This document shows, piece by piece, positions 1 to 8,669 of a stretch of DNA of 64,000 nucleotides (position 1 is the first letter of the stretch; each line of letters opens with the position of its first letter). The notes under the pieces were generated by a model, which saw only the letters and a list, made by a program, of their open reading frames with translations, made no database searches and had not been told where the DNA came from. Location: positions 95,424-159,423 of the forward strand of contig MWFF01000197.1 of the NCBI GenBank assembly GCA_002071485.1. The letters are read 5' to 3'. This DNA comes from Verrucomicrobia bacterium ADurb.Bin006. GTDB taxonomy: Bacteria; Verrucomicrobiota; Verrucomicrobiia; Limisphaerales; J093. A program made the position numbers and the translations under genes.

Positions 1-48
1 AACGTTCAACGACCAACGCTCGACCATCCACCATCAACCAAGCGGAAG

Positions 49-885
49 CTATTCGCGGCGCGTGGCGCGTTCCTGGAGCCAGGCGATATCCCGGTTGTTA
101 GGGCTGGGGTTATCGTAAGGGATGATCACACCACGCTTGAGGGGCGGTTTGGTGCGCGGATCTTTCCACGATTTCAGCTCGGAATGGCCGTCGGCGAACG
201 ATAGCCCGCCTCCACCTCCATGATAGCTGGCGGGAATGTCCACGATGTGGAAGGCAGCCGGGCTGTTCGGATAGCCGGTCATGTCCACCACGAACATGCC
301 GTCGTTGATGCTGTCCTCGCGTTCATCGAGGAAAACGAACGTCATGGTGGGGCCCGGATCGGTCATGTCGGTGTACTTGCGATAGATGCGCCAACCCGTG
401 CCAGACCAGCCCATTGCGAGGCCTTCGCCGCGCCCTCCCACCCAATTCAACATGGACATCGTGCGGACGCGCGGGAGCACCTTGCCTCGCACCGTCACGG
501 TGCTCCTGTCGGCGGGGCACTTGAAGATGGCCGCGCTCTGGCCGCAGTAAGGCCAGAGAATCGAGTTCGTGATGTTCGCGGTCACGTCCCAGTTCTCGCG
601 ATTGCCATTGTCATAGTCCAGCCAACCGCCAACCCACTCGTAAGGTCCGTGTTTGCAGAATGGCAGCGTGTCGTTGTTGTCCTCGACGTACAGCCGCCAT
701 GCCAACAGCAGTTGTCGGTGGTTGTTCATGCAGCCGATCCCCTGGGCCTTGGTCTTGGCCCGGCTCAGGGCCGGCAAAAGCATCCCGGCCAGGATCGCTA
801 TAATGGCAATCACGACCAACAACTCGATCAGCGTAAAACCGCCGCCGCCGCGGCGGAACCTGTGTTTCATAAACCTGGCATCCAT
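49..885 (-). CDS. Type II secretion pseudopilin-like protein with H-x9-DG motif
   Basis: This is a major-pseudopilin-like protein. It has a short basic leader ending in a glycine run, then FTLIELL and a hydrophobic helix ([17 protein letters not shown]), the classic prepilin peptidase site and N-terminal pilin helix. Near the C-terminus [17 protein letters not shown] carries the H-x9-DG arrangement seen in the very numerous pseudopilin-like proteins of Verrucomicrobia, Planctomycetes and Lentisphaerae. CPADRSTV and [10 protein letters not shown] are shared with the paralogue at 33038-33895. The frame is open further upstream but would then overlap the preceding gene, so I place the start at the ATG at 885; the ATG at 870 is an equally good alternative giving an 11-residue leader. 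Such proteins are usually envelope or secreted; the exact role is unknown. Confidence 0.85.
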   Translation of the reverse strand: MDARFMKHRFRRGGGGFTLIELLVVIAIIAILAGMLLPALSRAKTKAQGIGCMNNHRQLLLAWRLYVEDNNDTLPFCKHGPYEWVGGWLDYDNGNRENWDVTANITNSILWPYCGQSAAIFKCPADRSTVTVRGKVLPRVRTMSMLNWVGGRGEGLAMGWSGTGWRIYRKYTDMTDPGPTMTFVFLDEREDSINDGMFVVDMTGYPNSPAAFHIVDIPASYHGGGGGLSFADGHSELKSWKDPRTKPPLKRGVIIPYDNPSPNNRDIAWLQERATRRE

Positions 886-946
886 CTGCGTTCCCGGCCC
901 AGGCCGCGAGCCATACCCGGCCCGCGGCCCGGCTTGAACGGGATTC

Positions 947-2653
947 TCAAGGCAGCGCCTGCACACGGTAGAACGCGCTTGCTGCCGGCGCGGTCGTGTC
1001 CGTGAACGACGGCTTCGTCAAGTCCCCAGAGATGTCCACAAACGACGCCGGGTCAGTGACATTGGTGCTGCGGAGCACTTTGTACTTGGTCGACGTGGCG
1101 CCTTCCCATGTCAACTCGATGCCTGCGCCGGTGCGGGCAATTGTGAGAATGCGGAACTGCGTCGGCGCGCTCAGGGCCTTGATTTCGACATCATCGATAT
1201 AGACGGGGGGATGGCCGGTGCCGTTGGACGAACTCCAGGCGGCCATGAACACAGGCACCCAGTCGGTCGCAGTGCCGATGAACGGCGCGCGATCGGCGAT
1301 GACTTGCGGACTGCCGCTGCTGGGGCCCTTGACGATCGAGTAAGTGCCCTCGGCGGTATGCGTGGTCAACTGGTACTCTTCCCACATCAGGGGCGTGTAA
1401 TCGATGCCCGAATCGAGCCAGCCGCCCGTGTAGATCGTCAGCGAGGTCTCGTCGCCGATCGTGGCGTCGCGCGAGCCATAGCCCAGCAGCGCGTTGTCGC
1501 CGGCGATGCAGTTGCCGTCCTCGGCGCCGTAGAGCGACATGCGCAGGTAGGTGGCGGTCGTGGCGTCGACCGAGGCGGGAACATAGGCCCACCAGGTGAT
1601 CTGAACGTCCGATTGCGCAGGCTCGCCCCAGGCGACCGTTGCGCCCGCCCGCTGGCCCCCTTCGATCTTGAGGCACTTCTCGCCGGAATGAGGCGTCACC
1701 ACGGTCGAGTCGACGACCTGAACCTTGGCGGGCGCGCGGTCCTTGCCCGACCCGGTCCCGTTGATCTCAGTCGTGATCCACGGACCCTTCGGGTCGGCGT
1801 CATCGTCGACGGACGTTCGGGCGTCGTAGCTCTCGAAGCCCTCGGTGAAGGGCGTGGTCAGATCGATCGCGCCCTCGACTGTCAGGCTGATGTCGTCGAT
1901 GAGGAAGTAACCGTCGTCGTCGCTGTTGCCCTCATGGATGATGCGCAGCATCGTCGGCACGGCCACTTCGCAGCGGGAGAGTTCGGCTCCGCTGACGACC
2001 GGGGTGTCCATGTTATCCAGATAGAGGTCGAAGGTCAGGGCATTGGGATCGATGATGATGCGGTGATGCTGCCAGACCTCGTCGGTATGATTGACTCCGG
2101 TGTTGACCCAGGCAGCCGCGCCCGGCCCCACGCCGTCGTAATAGAAAATGTTCTTCGTGGCGGCGCGGTCGGATCGGTACGCCAGGTAGTCGTCTCCGTT
2201 GTAGTCCGAGCCTTCGCCGCGCAAGATGAGGTAGAAGTTGCGGTCGCCGGCGCCCTTGACGGTGTAGAGCCAGAAATCGAACTGATAGGAACTGCCGCTG
2301 CGGGCCTGGGTGAAATGGACCTGGGCCTCGCTGCCCGAACGCAGCAGCAGGGCTTTGCTGCCCGAGTTGGCCTGCCAGTTGACGATCTGCACACCGCTCC
2401 CCGGGTCAGCCCCGAACGGGTCGTCGTCGATGACCCTCATGTTCGGATGCGTGGGATCGGCATCCGACATGTCGGCCAGACTCGTCGCCGCCGTCTCGTG
2501 ACCCTCGAAATCGTCGGCGAAGATGGACGTTGCGGCCTGGCCGGTCGGCAGGGTCCAGGCGCACAGGAGCGTGAGCAGAAGCGTGGTCGGGAGGGATCGG
2601 ACGGCGCCTTGAGGGCGGATGGATGGAGCGTCGTTGTGTGGTTTCATGTTCAT
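947..2653 (-). CDS. Secreted protein with two LamG-like beta-sandwich domains
   Basis: This is an exported protein of about 568 residues. The start at 2653 (or the ATG at 2647) puts a basic N-terminus and a hydrophobic stretch ([13 protein letters not shown]) ahead of a likely cleavage site near GQAATS. The body has two similar segments, each beginning with a phrase like DDFEGHE or EGFESYD and containing jelly-roll-type strands; these look like concanavalin/LamG-like carbohydrate or cell-surface domains. The C-terminus ([12 protein letters not shown]...FYRVQALP) is the short beta module that commonly ends verrucomicrobial secreted proteins. No catalytic motif was recognised. It lies just upstream of the pseudopilin at 49-885 on the same strand. 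A candidate promoter sits about 85-113 bases upstream of the start. Confidence 0.65.
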   Translation of the reverse strand: MNMKPHNDAPSIRPQGAVRSLPTTLLLTLLCAWTLPTGQAATSIFADDFEGHETAATSLADMSDADPTHPNMRVIDDDPFGADPGSGVQIVNWQANSGSKALLLRSGSEAQVHFTQARSGSSYQFDFWLYTVKGAGDRNFYLILRGEGSDYNGDDYLAYRSDRAATKNIFYYDGVGPGAAAWVNTGVNHTDEVWQHHRIIIDPNALTFDLYLDNMDTPVVSGAELSRCEVAVPTMLRIIHEGNSDDDGYFLIDDISLTVEGAIDLTTPFTEGFESYDARTSVDDDADPKGPWITTEINGTGSGKDRAPAKVQVVDSTVVTPHSGEKCLKIEGGQRAGATVAWGEPAQSDVQITWWAYVPASVDATTATYLRMSLYGAEDGNCIAGDNALLGYGSRDATIGDETSLTIYTGGWLDSGIDYTPLMWEEYQLTTHTAEGTYSIVKGPSSGSPQVIADRAPFIGTATDWVPVFMAAWSSSNGTGHPPVYIDDVEIKALSAPTQFRILTIARTGAGIELTWEGATSTKYKVLRSTNVTDPASFVDISGDLTKPSFTDTTAPAASAFYRVQALP

Positions 2654-2737
2654 ATTGCGCTTGGTTTCACTCTTCGTGCGGCAACCCCGAGTCAGCAGAG
2701 CCCTTCGGACGAAGGTCAGTTTACAGACACTAGGGAA

Positions 2738-2766
2738 CCAATACGGACTCGATATACAGTCGTCAA
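2738..2766 (-). promoter_or_regulatory. Candidate sigma-70-type promoter for the LamG-like gene
   Basis: Read on the minus strand there is TTGACG (2766-2761), a 17-base spacer and TATTGG (2743-2738). It lies in the gap upstream of the gene starting at 2653 and would give a leader of roughly 75-80 bases. This is a sequence match only. Confidence 0.4.
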
Positions 2767-2914
2767 CCCGTTTTTCCCCTCTGCGCGTCGATTTCAGCCA
2801 GAGGCAACTGATCTGGCTGCATGGGCGTGTCCTGGAAGGGCCATGCGACTGCAACGGCGCTCGAGCGCCAGCCGAAGGCCGCCGTCGAGCCGATTCCGGG
2901 CGATGCGCGTCTCT

Positions 2915-3148
2915 TTATCGCCCGAGGAGGCGCATCCACCAGGAGCGCTGGACGCGGGGTTCGCGGTTGACGGAATTCCGGACGCGCGCGCCGAGTGCGG
3001 GCGGGGGGAGGGTCTGGGCGGCGTCGAAACGAATCATCTCCTCGGCGTTCGAGAACTCGATTGCGGTCTGGTCGGGCCGCAGGGTGTGGTGCTGCTCGAC
3101 AATCTGTTCCTGACGGGTGCGGCGTGGGGTTGGAGGTGGCGATTCCAT
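2915..3148 (-). CDS. Small hypothetical protein paired with ECF sigma factor
   Basis: This is a 77-residue reading frame whose ATG lies 7 bases after the end of the sigma factor gene on the same strand. It has a polar, proline-rich N-terminus, a central acidic segment (AIEFSNAEEMIRFDAAQTLPPP) and a basic, tryptophan-containing end (RSWWMRLLGR). There is no membrane segment. From its position it may be a partner or regulator of the sigma factor, but it lacks the zinc-binding and transmembrane features of classical anti-sigma factors. The short central phrase followed by a WW-x-R-LL-G-R ending looks like a conserved small-protein design rather than random sequence. Function unknown; the call rests on tight spacing and composition. 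Confidence 0.5.
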   Translation of the reverse strand: MESPPPTPRRTRQEQIVEQHHTLRPDQTAIEFSNAEEMIRFDAAQTLPPPALGARVRNSVNREPRVQRSWWMRLLGR

Positions 3149-3155
3149 AGCGCCC

Positions 3156-3716
3156 TCATGCGGTTTTGGAGAATGCGGTTGCGAAGGCCTTGCGCGCCCG
3201 GTGCAGTTTGCCGCGGACGGCGTCGGCGGTTTGGCCGGTGAGGTGTGCGACTTCGCCATAGCTGAGCTGTTCATCGGCGACCAGGAGCAAGAGGAGCCGG
3301 TACTCTTCGGGCAGGGCGTCGAGTGTGGTCTGGATGCGCTGGCCGAGTTCCTTGGTCTCGAGGATGCGAAGCGGGCTTTCGGCAGCGCCCGGCGTCTGAT
3401 CCCAGAAGGTGGCGTCGGGCTGACTCACCATGGTGCGAGCGTGCCAGGACTGCTGAAGATTGCGGCAGTGATTGATCGTGATGCGGTAGAGCCAGGTGCG
3501 CACGGCGGAGTCGCCCCGGAACCGGTCATAGTGACGATAGGCCTTCAAGAAGACATCGTGAGCCGCGTCCTCCGCTTGGGTCGGATCGCTCAGCAACCTG
3601 AGAGCGAGGTAGTAAATGGCCTGCGAATGGGAGGCGTAGATCGCCCCAAAACCAGTGCTTTCCCACGCGGACTGGGCGGGGACCGGCGACCGCTTGGCTT
3701 CGACAAGGTCCGACAT
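3156..3716 (-). CDS. ECF-subfamily RNA polymerase sigma factor
   Basis: This is a sigma-70 family protein of about 186 residues. Region 2 is visible as QAIYYLALRLLSDPTQAEDAAHDVF followed by a -10-recognition stretch with TWLYRITINHCRN. Region 4 is visible as LPEEYRLLLLL...LSYGEVAHLTGQTADAVRGKLHRARK, a helix-turn-helix for -35 binding. The ATG at 3716 is preferred; an in-frame GTG at 3734 would add six residues. It sits 84 bases downstream of the symporter gene, on the same strand as the exopolysaccharide genes, and is followed after 7 bases by a small protein. The context suggests it is expressed with the envelope operon and may regulate it; no anti-sigma factor with a membrane segment is adjacent. 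Confidence 0.85.
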   Translation of the reverse strand: MSDLVEAKRSPVPAQSAWESTGFGAIYASHSQAIYYLALRLLSDPTQAEDAAHDVFLKAYRHYDRFRGDSAVRTWLYRITINHCRNLQQSWHARTMVSQPDATFWDQTPGAAESPLRILETKELGQRIQTTLDALPEEYRLLLLLVADEQLSYGEVAHLTGQTADAVRGKLHRARKAFATAFSKTA

Positions 3717-3800
3717 GGCCAACGCAGACTGCACGGAAGATTGGACCGCAAGAGCAGGGGAAAGTCACACAGGAAATTGCGATGTTCGCGCCCGGCCCGA

Positions 3801-5417
3801 TCATCGACTGGCCGGGCCCCAGAATTGGAACCAGATCACGTAAGCGTAAAGGACGGCCATTGTGCCGACGAACAGGCACCACCAGAGGAAGAGATTGCGC
3901 ACGCCGCGATTGAGCGTCCGTTCCGCCTCGGGCAGGCGCGCGTAGTCCCAGGACCAGATCATGCCGCGGATGCGGACGGGATCGGGGGGGCGCGTGAGGA
4001 GGGAGATAATGACGGTAAGCGCCATGCAGGTCGCCCAGACGACGAAAGTACGGTTCAGCCAATTGTCAAACGGCTGCAGCCAGGGCACCCGCTTGAAGAG
4101 GACCGACTCTACCAACCAGGTGTAGGGAAAGGCGAGCACCAGGACCGTGGTCGCCGCCACCGCATTGGCGCGCTCCCACAGGACGCCCAGGAGAAAGATC
4201 GCGGCGATGGGCGCGGCCACCCAGGCCCCGATGTTCTGAATTAGATCGAACACGCCCAGTTGCCGGCGGGTGAACCAGAGGGCGAGTCCGGTCGCCACCG
4301 CCAGGATGACAAAGGCGCTGGCGCGTCCGACCAGGACAAGGTGGGCTTCGGAGCGTTCGCGTCCGAGCAGAGGGCGGTAGAGATCCATTGTGAAGACCGT
4401 GCTGCACGAATTGAGGACGGAACTGATGTGGGAGAGCATGCCGCTGGCCAGACCGGCCATGACAATGCCGCTGAGGCCGACCGGCACCAGTTCGCGGACC
4501 AGGGTCGGGAAGGCCTGGTCCTTGTCCGGGAGGCCGGGGTAGAGCTTGAAGGCGACGATCCCGGGAACGACCACCAGCAGCGGCAGCAGGATCTTCATGA
4601 ACCCGGCGAAGACGACTCCCATGCGGGCGTCCCATTCGCTCCGGGCGCCCAGGCAGCGCTGGACGATGAATTGATTCGAGCAATTGTACCAGATCCCGAT
4701 CGAGATGAACAACGTCCAGACGCCGAACCACGGGTAGTCCTTGTCGGTGATGGGGTAGATGATCTTGAACTTCTCGGGCGCGGCGTGCATCAACTCGCCC
4801 AGGCCGCCGACCTGGTGCAAGCCGAGCACGGTCACCACCAGGCCGCCGAGCATCATGACGACAAACTGAAGAAAATCGGTCCACGCCACGGAGATGAGGC
4901 CGCCATAGATCGTGTAGCTGCCAGCCAATAGCGCCAGGCAGACAATGGTCGTGGTTTCGTCGAGGCCGAACATGCCTTTCATGGCCTTGCCTCCGGCGAG
5001 CATGACGACCGCCATCTGGGCGATGACCCAAAGCACCAGCGAGCAAATCGCGAAGAGATAGCGGCAGGCGGCGTTATAGCGGCGTTCGAGAAACTCGGGC
5101 ATCGTGTAGAGTCCGCCCCGGATGTAGTAGGGCAGGAATATCCAGATCAGCGCGGTGAACGTAAACCAATTGCCCCATTCCCACTGGGCGACGACAAAGC
5201 CGACCGCATACGCCACACCGATCATGCCGATGAAATGCTCGGTGCTGATGTTAGACGCGATGATCGAGCCGCCGATGGTGTACCAGGGAAGACCTTCCCC
5301 GGCCAGAAAGTAGCCGCGCGTGCCGCCCGTCTTGCGCCTCGCCACCCAAAGCCCCAGTCCGATGTTGAATAGCAGGTATAGGCCGAACAGAACGAAATCG
5401 AGTCGATGGTTCATCAT
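3801..5417 (-). CDS. Sodium:solute symporter (SSS/SGLT family)
   Basis: This is a 538-residue integral membrane transporter with about 13-14 hydrophobic helices. The N-terminal part reads LYLLFNIGLGLWVARRK...YFLAGEGLPWYTIGGSIIASNISTEHFIG, the typical first helices and the unwound TM1/TM2 region of the SSS family. Later come YTIYGGLISVAWTDFLQ, a family hallmark, and an internal run of helices to the C-terminus. Sugar or other organic solute uptake coupled to sodium is likely; the substrate cannot be read from sequence. The start is only 4 bases beyond the stop of the AlgX-like gene, so it is probably translated from the same message. Either of two adjacent ATGs (5417, 5414) can be used. It may import a building block of, or a breakdown product from, the polysaccharide made by the operon. 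Confidence 0.88.
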   Translation of the reverse strand: MMNHRLDFVLFGLYLLFNIGLGLWVARRKTGGTRGYFLAGEGLPWYTIGGSIIASNISTEHFIGMIGVAYAVGFVVAQWEWGNWFTFTALIWIFLPYYIRGGLYTMPEFLERRYNAACRYLFAICSLVLWVIAQMAVVMLAGGKAMKGMFGLDETTTIVCLALLAGSYTIYGGLISVAWTDFLQFVVMMLGGLVVTVLGLHQVGGLGELMHAAPEKFKIIYPITDKDYPWFGVWTLFISIGIWYNCSNQFIVQRCLGARSEWDARMGVVFAGFMKILLPLLVVVPGIVAFKLYPGLPDKDQAFPTLVRELVPVGLSGIVMAGLASGMLSHISSVLNSCSTVFTMDLYRPLLGRERSEAHLVLVGRASAFVILAVATGLALWFTRRQLGVFDLIQNIGAWVAAPIAAIFLLGVLWERANAVAATTVLVLAFPYTWLVESVLFKRVPWLQPFDNWLNRTFVVWATCMALTVIISLLTRPPDPVRIRGMIWSWDYARLPEAERTLNRGVRNLFLWWCLFVGTMAVLYAYVIWFQFWGPASR

Positions 5418-5420
5418 GAA

Positions 5421-6749
5421 TCACTTTCCCAACTCGACCGGCAGGGGCACATCGGCCCACCCAGCCCGGCCCAGCGCGATGTCGCGCTCGACGAATTGCC
5501 AGATGACCACGCGCTTGCCTTCGAGAATCTCCGGGTTGATGCTGAGCTTGCGTCGGACGTCGGTCGACGCCCCGCCGTCGCTGACAATGGTGTCCACCGG
5601 CGCGCGCAGGGCGTGCGCCAGATGCGAGACGAATCCGGCCGACCCGGGGAGCAGGCGCTTGGAGGACCGCCGATCGCCGCTCTCGGGCTCGGGGGATTTC
5701 GTGCCGGCAGCCGCCATGCCCAGGGATCGCGGTTCGGGGAGCTGATAAATCCGGGAGAAACTGTCGCCAAGCAGAAGCAGAGGCGATTGATGGATCGGGT
5801 GCCGATACGTGCCTGGTCGTTCGGAAGGGCCGGGGACGAGCGGACCAAGGACGGGATCGAGCACCTGTTCGCAGTCGATTCGCTGCGGGGCGAACATGTC
5901 ATGCAGGCCCGGGATTTGCATCATTTCGAGGATGTCGCCCCAACGATCGATGGCGACCTTGCGCAGTGTGAACGTGGTCGTTGCCGGGGGCGCCCAACCC
6001 AGATTCCGCAATCGCGCCGCGACGGCCTCGGCGGCCAAGCGCGCGCCGTGGGGCGTCCAGTGCGTGTCGTGCGCCAGGTACAGCTTTTCGGCGGGCGCGT
6101 TCGATCGCGCCCTCTCGAACACGGAGAGCAAGTCGACCGTAGCCACCCCGTGCCTCTCGAGTTCGGCGATCAGGTCGCGGGTCGAGGACGCATAGCCGGC
6201 GGCGCCCGCGCCGGCTCGGGCCGTGAGTTGTTCGGCGTGGACGCTCGGTTTGCCCGGCACGGGCACGATCAGCAACCGGATGCCGCGCTGTTCGAGTTGA
6301 TCGTGGAATCGTCGGATGGCGCGCGCGACGCTCTCCCACTGCGCGACGGGCGCCGCGGGCTGGACCCAGCGCGACGCGGCGTCTTCGGTGTCCGGGCGGC
6401 TGCCTTCGATCAGGAATCGGACATCGGGACGATAGAAGAGCCAGCCGTCGCGGCCTTTGATCGCCTTGGCGCCAGCATCGCCAAATGCCTGGAACATGAG
6501 CCTCTGGATCACAGGCCGGAACGTCTGTTGCGCCCAGGACTTCTCTTTCAATGCGGCCTCGTAACGCCGAAGGTTCGCGGATGTGGGAGCGTCGCGGAAC
6601 ACGCTGGTGAACTGGATCCGCTGGCCTCGGACCAGTTCGAGCGCCGTCTGGCTGATGGGAACGCCGGCGATCAACCCCAGAAACATAGCCGTCAAGACCA
6701 GTTGCGCGCGCCGCTGGAGCGGGCGGGTGTTAGGAGGGGTCGCGCGCAT
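5421..6749 (-). CDS. AlgX/AlgJ-like SGNH-fold polysaccharide O-acetyltransferase component
   Basis: This is a 442-residue protein with one N-terminal hydrophobic anchor (AQLVLTAMFLGLIAGVPI). The periplasmic body has WLFYRPD, an SGNH-like catalytic pair in HDTHWTPHG (the D-x-H motif of AlgJ/AlgX) and the nucleophile block LLLLGDSFS. In alginate-type systems these proteins complete transfer of acetyl groups to the polymer after the MBOAT partner has moved them across the membrane. The start codon overlaps the stop of the MBOAT gene (TAATG arrangement), which strongly supports one pathway. The polymer is unknown, since no alginate polymerase or epimerase is in the window. Confidence 0.85.
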   Translation of the reverse strand: MRATPPNTRPLQRRAQLVLTAMFLGLIAGVPISQTALELVRGQRIQFTSVFRDAPTSANLRRYEAALKEKSWAQQTFRPVIQRLMFQAFGDAGAKAIKGRDGWLFYRPDVRFLIEGSRPDTEDAASRWVQPAAPVAQWESVARAIRRFHDQLEQRGIRLLIVPVPGKPSVHAEQLTARAGAGAAGYASSTRDLIAELERHGVATVDLLSVFERARSNAPAEKLYLAHDTHWTPHGARLAAEAVAARLRNLGWAPPATTTFTLRKVAIDRWGDILEMMQIPGLHDMFAPQRIDCEQVLDPVLGPLVPGPSERPGTYRHPIHQSPLLLLGDSFSRIYQLPEPRSLGMAAAGTKSPEPESGDRRSSKRLLPGSAGFVSHLAHALRAPVDTIVSDGGASTDVRRKLSINPEILEGKRVVIWQFVERDIALGRAGWADVPLPVELGK

Positions 6750-8155
6750 TAGAACTGGAAGTAGAGGAACGGGTTGAAGTCCTGGGAGAACATGAACAGC
6801 ACCGCGAGCGCGAAGAGTCCGAGCAGCAGCGACGCGCGCGCGAAGGTCAACGGCTCGAGCGACCAGTCATGAGCCTGCACCGGCTGAACGACAAGCAGGC
6901 CGCAGATGGCCATGATCAGGAGCGGAAACGGGCGGTACAGCTCCGCCGCGAGCAGGACGGCAGCGCCGGGGGCCGGGCCCAGGCCGAACATGGCGGCGAA
7001 GTAATCCCGCGCGGCGCCCAGGTTGTCCGCGCGAAAGAGCACCCACGAGAAGAGCATGAGCAGGAAGGTCAGGCCGATGCGCGCAGGGCGCGGCCAGGAG
7101 TGGTAGGCGCTGCGCTTGCCGCGCCACCGTTCGAATGCGAGCCACAGGCCGTGGAAGGCGCCCCAGGCGATGAAATTCCATTTGGCGCCATGCCAGAGGC
7201 CCCCCAGAAGCATGACGACGGCGAGATTCACATAGGTGCGCGCCGGCCCCGAGCGGTTGCCGCCCAGGGGATAATAGAGGTAGTCGCGCAGGACACTCGA
7301 CAGCGAGATGTGCCACCGCCGCCAGACCTCGGTGATGCTCTCCGAGCGGTACGGAGCGTCGAAGTTCTTGAGGAAATCGAACCCGAGCATACGTCCGAGC
7401 CCGACAGCCATGTCCGAGTAGCCGCAAAAATCGAAGTAGATCTGGAAGGCATATGCGAGCACTCCGATCCAGGCATCGAGGACCGGCGGATGCGCGGCGG
7501 TGAAGACGGCGTCGGCGACTTCGCCGCACGGGTTGGCCAGGACGATTTTCTTTGTGAAGCCCAGGCAGAAGATGGCGACGCCGCTTGCAAAGCGCTCGAC
7601 GCTGTGTTCGCGGAGGGTCAACTGGGCGGCGAGTGTTTTGTAGCGGATGATGGGTCCGGCGACCAGATCGGGAAACAGAGCCACAAAGGCGGAGAAATCC
7701 GTGAATGATCGGGCGGGAGTCGCATGGCCGCGGTAGAGGTCAATGATGTAGGTCAGGGAGTGGAACGTGTAGAACGAGATGCCGATGGGCAGGGTGACGC
7801 GCAGGATGCGAACCGGTTCGGCGCCGAAAGTCTCGCGCAGGACGTTGAAAGTCTCCGCGGCGAACATGAAGTACTTGAAGAAGCCGAGCAGGCACAAGTT
7901 GGTGACCACGCAGGCCGTCACGGCCGCGCGTTGTTGGGCGCGCGTTGCCGTGGGGCGCGTAATTACGTGTCCCCAGATGAAGTCGGCGACGGTGGTGAAC
8001 GCCATGAGCATGACGAACCACGGCTCCCACCATCCGTAAAACACGTAGCTGGCCAGGGTGATCCAGCAGTTGCGCCAGCGATAGGGCAGATTGAAGTAGA
8101 TGAGGAGGAACAGCGGCAGGTAGTAGAACAGGAAAATGGGGGTGGTGAACACCAT
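6749..8155 (-). CDS. MBOAT-family O-acyltransferase (AlgI-like)
   Basis: This is a 468-residue polytopic protein. It carries the MBOAT hallmarks: FDFCGYSDMAVGLGRMLGF, then WRRWHISLSSVLRDYLYYPLGG, and the active-site histidine region GGLWHGAKWNFIAWGAFHGLWL. The length and order match AlgI, which transfers acetyl groups across the inner membrane to an AlgX/AlgJ partner. That partner is encoded directly downstream with a one-base overlap. Upstream, after 9 bases, lies a small anchored protein of unknown role. Together they indicate O-acetylation of an exported polysaccharide or cell-wall polymer. The donor is presumably acetyl-CoA by family knowledge. Confidence 0.92.
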   Translation of the reverse strand: MVFTTPIFLFYYLPLFLLIYFNLPYRWRNCWITLASYVFYGWWEPWFVMLMAFTTVADFIWGHVITRPTATRAQQRAAVTACVVTNLCLLGFFKYFMFAAETFNVLRETFGAEPVRILRVTLPIGISFYTFHSLTYIIDLYRGHATPARSFTDFSAFVALFPDLVAGPIIRYKTLAAQLTLREHSVERFASGVAIFCLGFTKKIVLANPCGEVADAVFTAAHPPVLDAWIGVLAYAFQIYFDFCGYSDMAVGLGRMLGFDFLKNFDAPYRSESITEVWRRWHISLSSVLRDYLYYPLGGNRSGPARTYVNLAVVMLLGGLWHGAKWNFIAWGAFHGLWLAFERWRGKRSAYHSWPRPARIGLTFLLMLFSWVLFRADNLGAARDYFAAMFGLGPAPGAAVLLAAELYRPFPLLIMAICGLLVVQPVQAHDWSLEPLTFARASLLLGLFALAVLFMFSQDFNPFLYFQF

Positions 8156-8164
8156 GCCCGCGCC

Positions 8165-8668
8165 TCAGAAACCTGCCGGGTTGGTCCAGACCGCGAAGAA
8201 ACGGTTGGTCGACGGCGGAAAGCAGTAATCGAGCGCGCCGCTCGGGGCGAGGTCTTCGAGCGCGTAATCGAGCGCCATGCGATGCGATTCGCCCGCGACG
8301 AAGCGATCGAGCCTGCCGCCCAGAGGCGCATCGCCCCAGTCGCCGTCCTGGATCGCCGAGCGCGGCAGCCACGGTTTGTAGTGGCCGACAAAGATGGGAT
8401 CGCCCGGGGCGAGACGGTGCCCGCCTGCCGGGTCGGGGCGATGGACCTCGATCACCTGGTAGGGCAAAACGTAGGTGTAGCGGTACGCGCCCAGATCGGG
8501 AAACGCGTCCGGACGTTCAAGCAGCCGTGCCGTGACTTCGAGGCGACCAAGCTTCCCGATTTGTTCGTCGGCGCCGGTCTGGCCCCGCTTCGCCAGCCAC
8601 CACAGGCTGAGGGCGACCAGCGCGATCGTCGCGATCCCGCGCAGCGGGCCTGGACCCCGGGCCTCCAT
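8165..8668 (-). CDS. Membrane-anchored hypothetical protein of the acetylation operon
   Basis: This is a 167-residue protein with one N-terminal transmembrane segment (GIATIALVALSLWWLA) and a soluble, probably periplasmic remainder. No known domain was recognised. Distinctive phrases are YRYTYVLPYQVIEV, GDPIFVGHYKPWLPR, the HRMALDYALEDL stretch and a terminal CFPPSTNRFFAVWTNP. The start at 8668 lies one base after the stop of the TolB-like gene, and the stop is 9 bases before the MBOAT start, so it is locked into this operon. It is plausibly an accessory subunit of the acyltransferase complex; that is inference from position only. Longer upstream starts would run into the TolB-like coding sequence and are rejected. 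Confidence 0.65.
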   Translation of the reverse strand: MEARGPGPLRGIATIALVALSLWWLAKRGQTGADEQIGKLGRLEVTARLLERPDAFPDLGAYRYTYVLPYQVIEVHRPDPAGGHRLAPGDPIFVGHYKPWLPRSAIQDGDWGDAPLGGRLDRFVAGESHRMALDYALEDLAPSGALDYCFPPSTNRFFAVWTNPAGF

Positions 8669-8669
8669 G

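Noticed and set aside
1211..3241. 676-codon plus-strand frame opposite the LamG-like gene and sigma region
   Set aside because: Composition is arginine/glycine/valine-rich shadow sequence without any motif, and the opposite strand holds recognisable genes.
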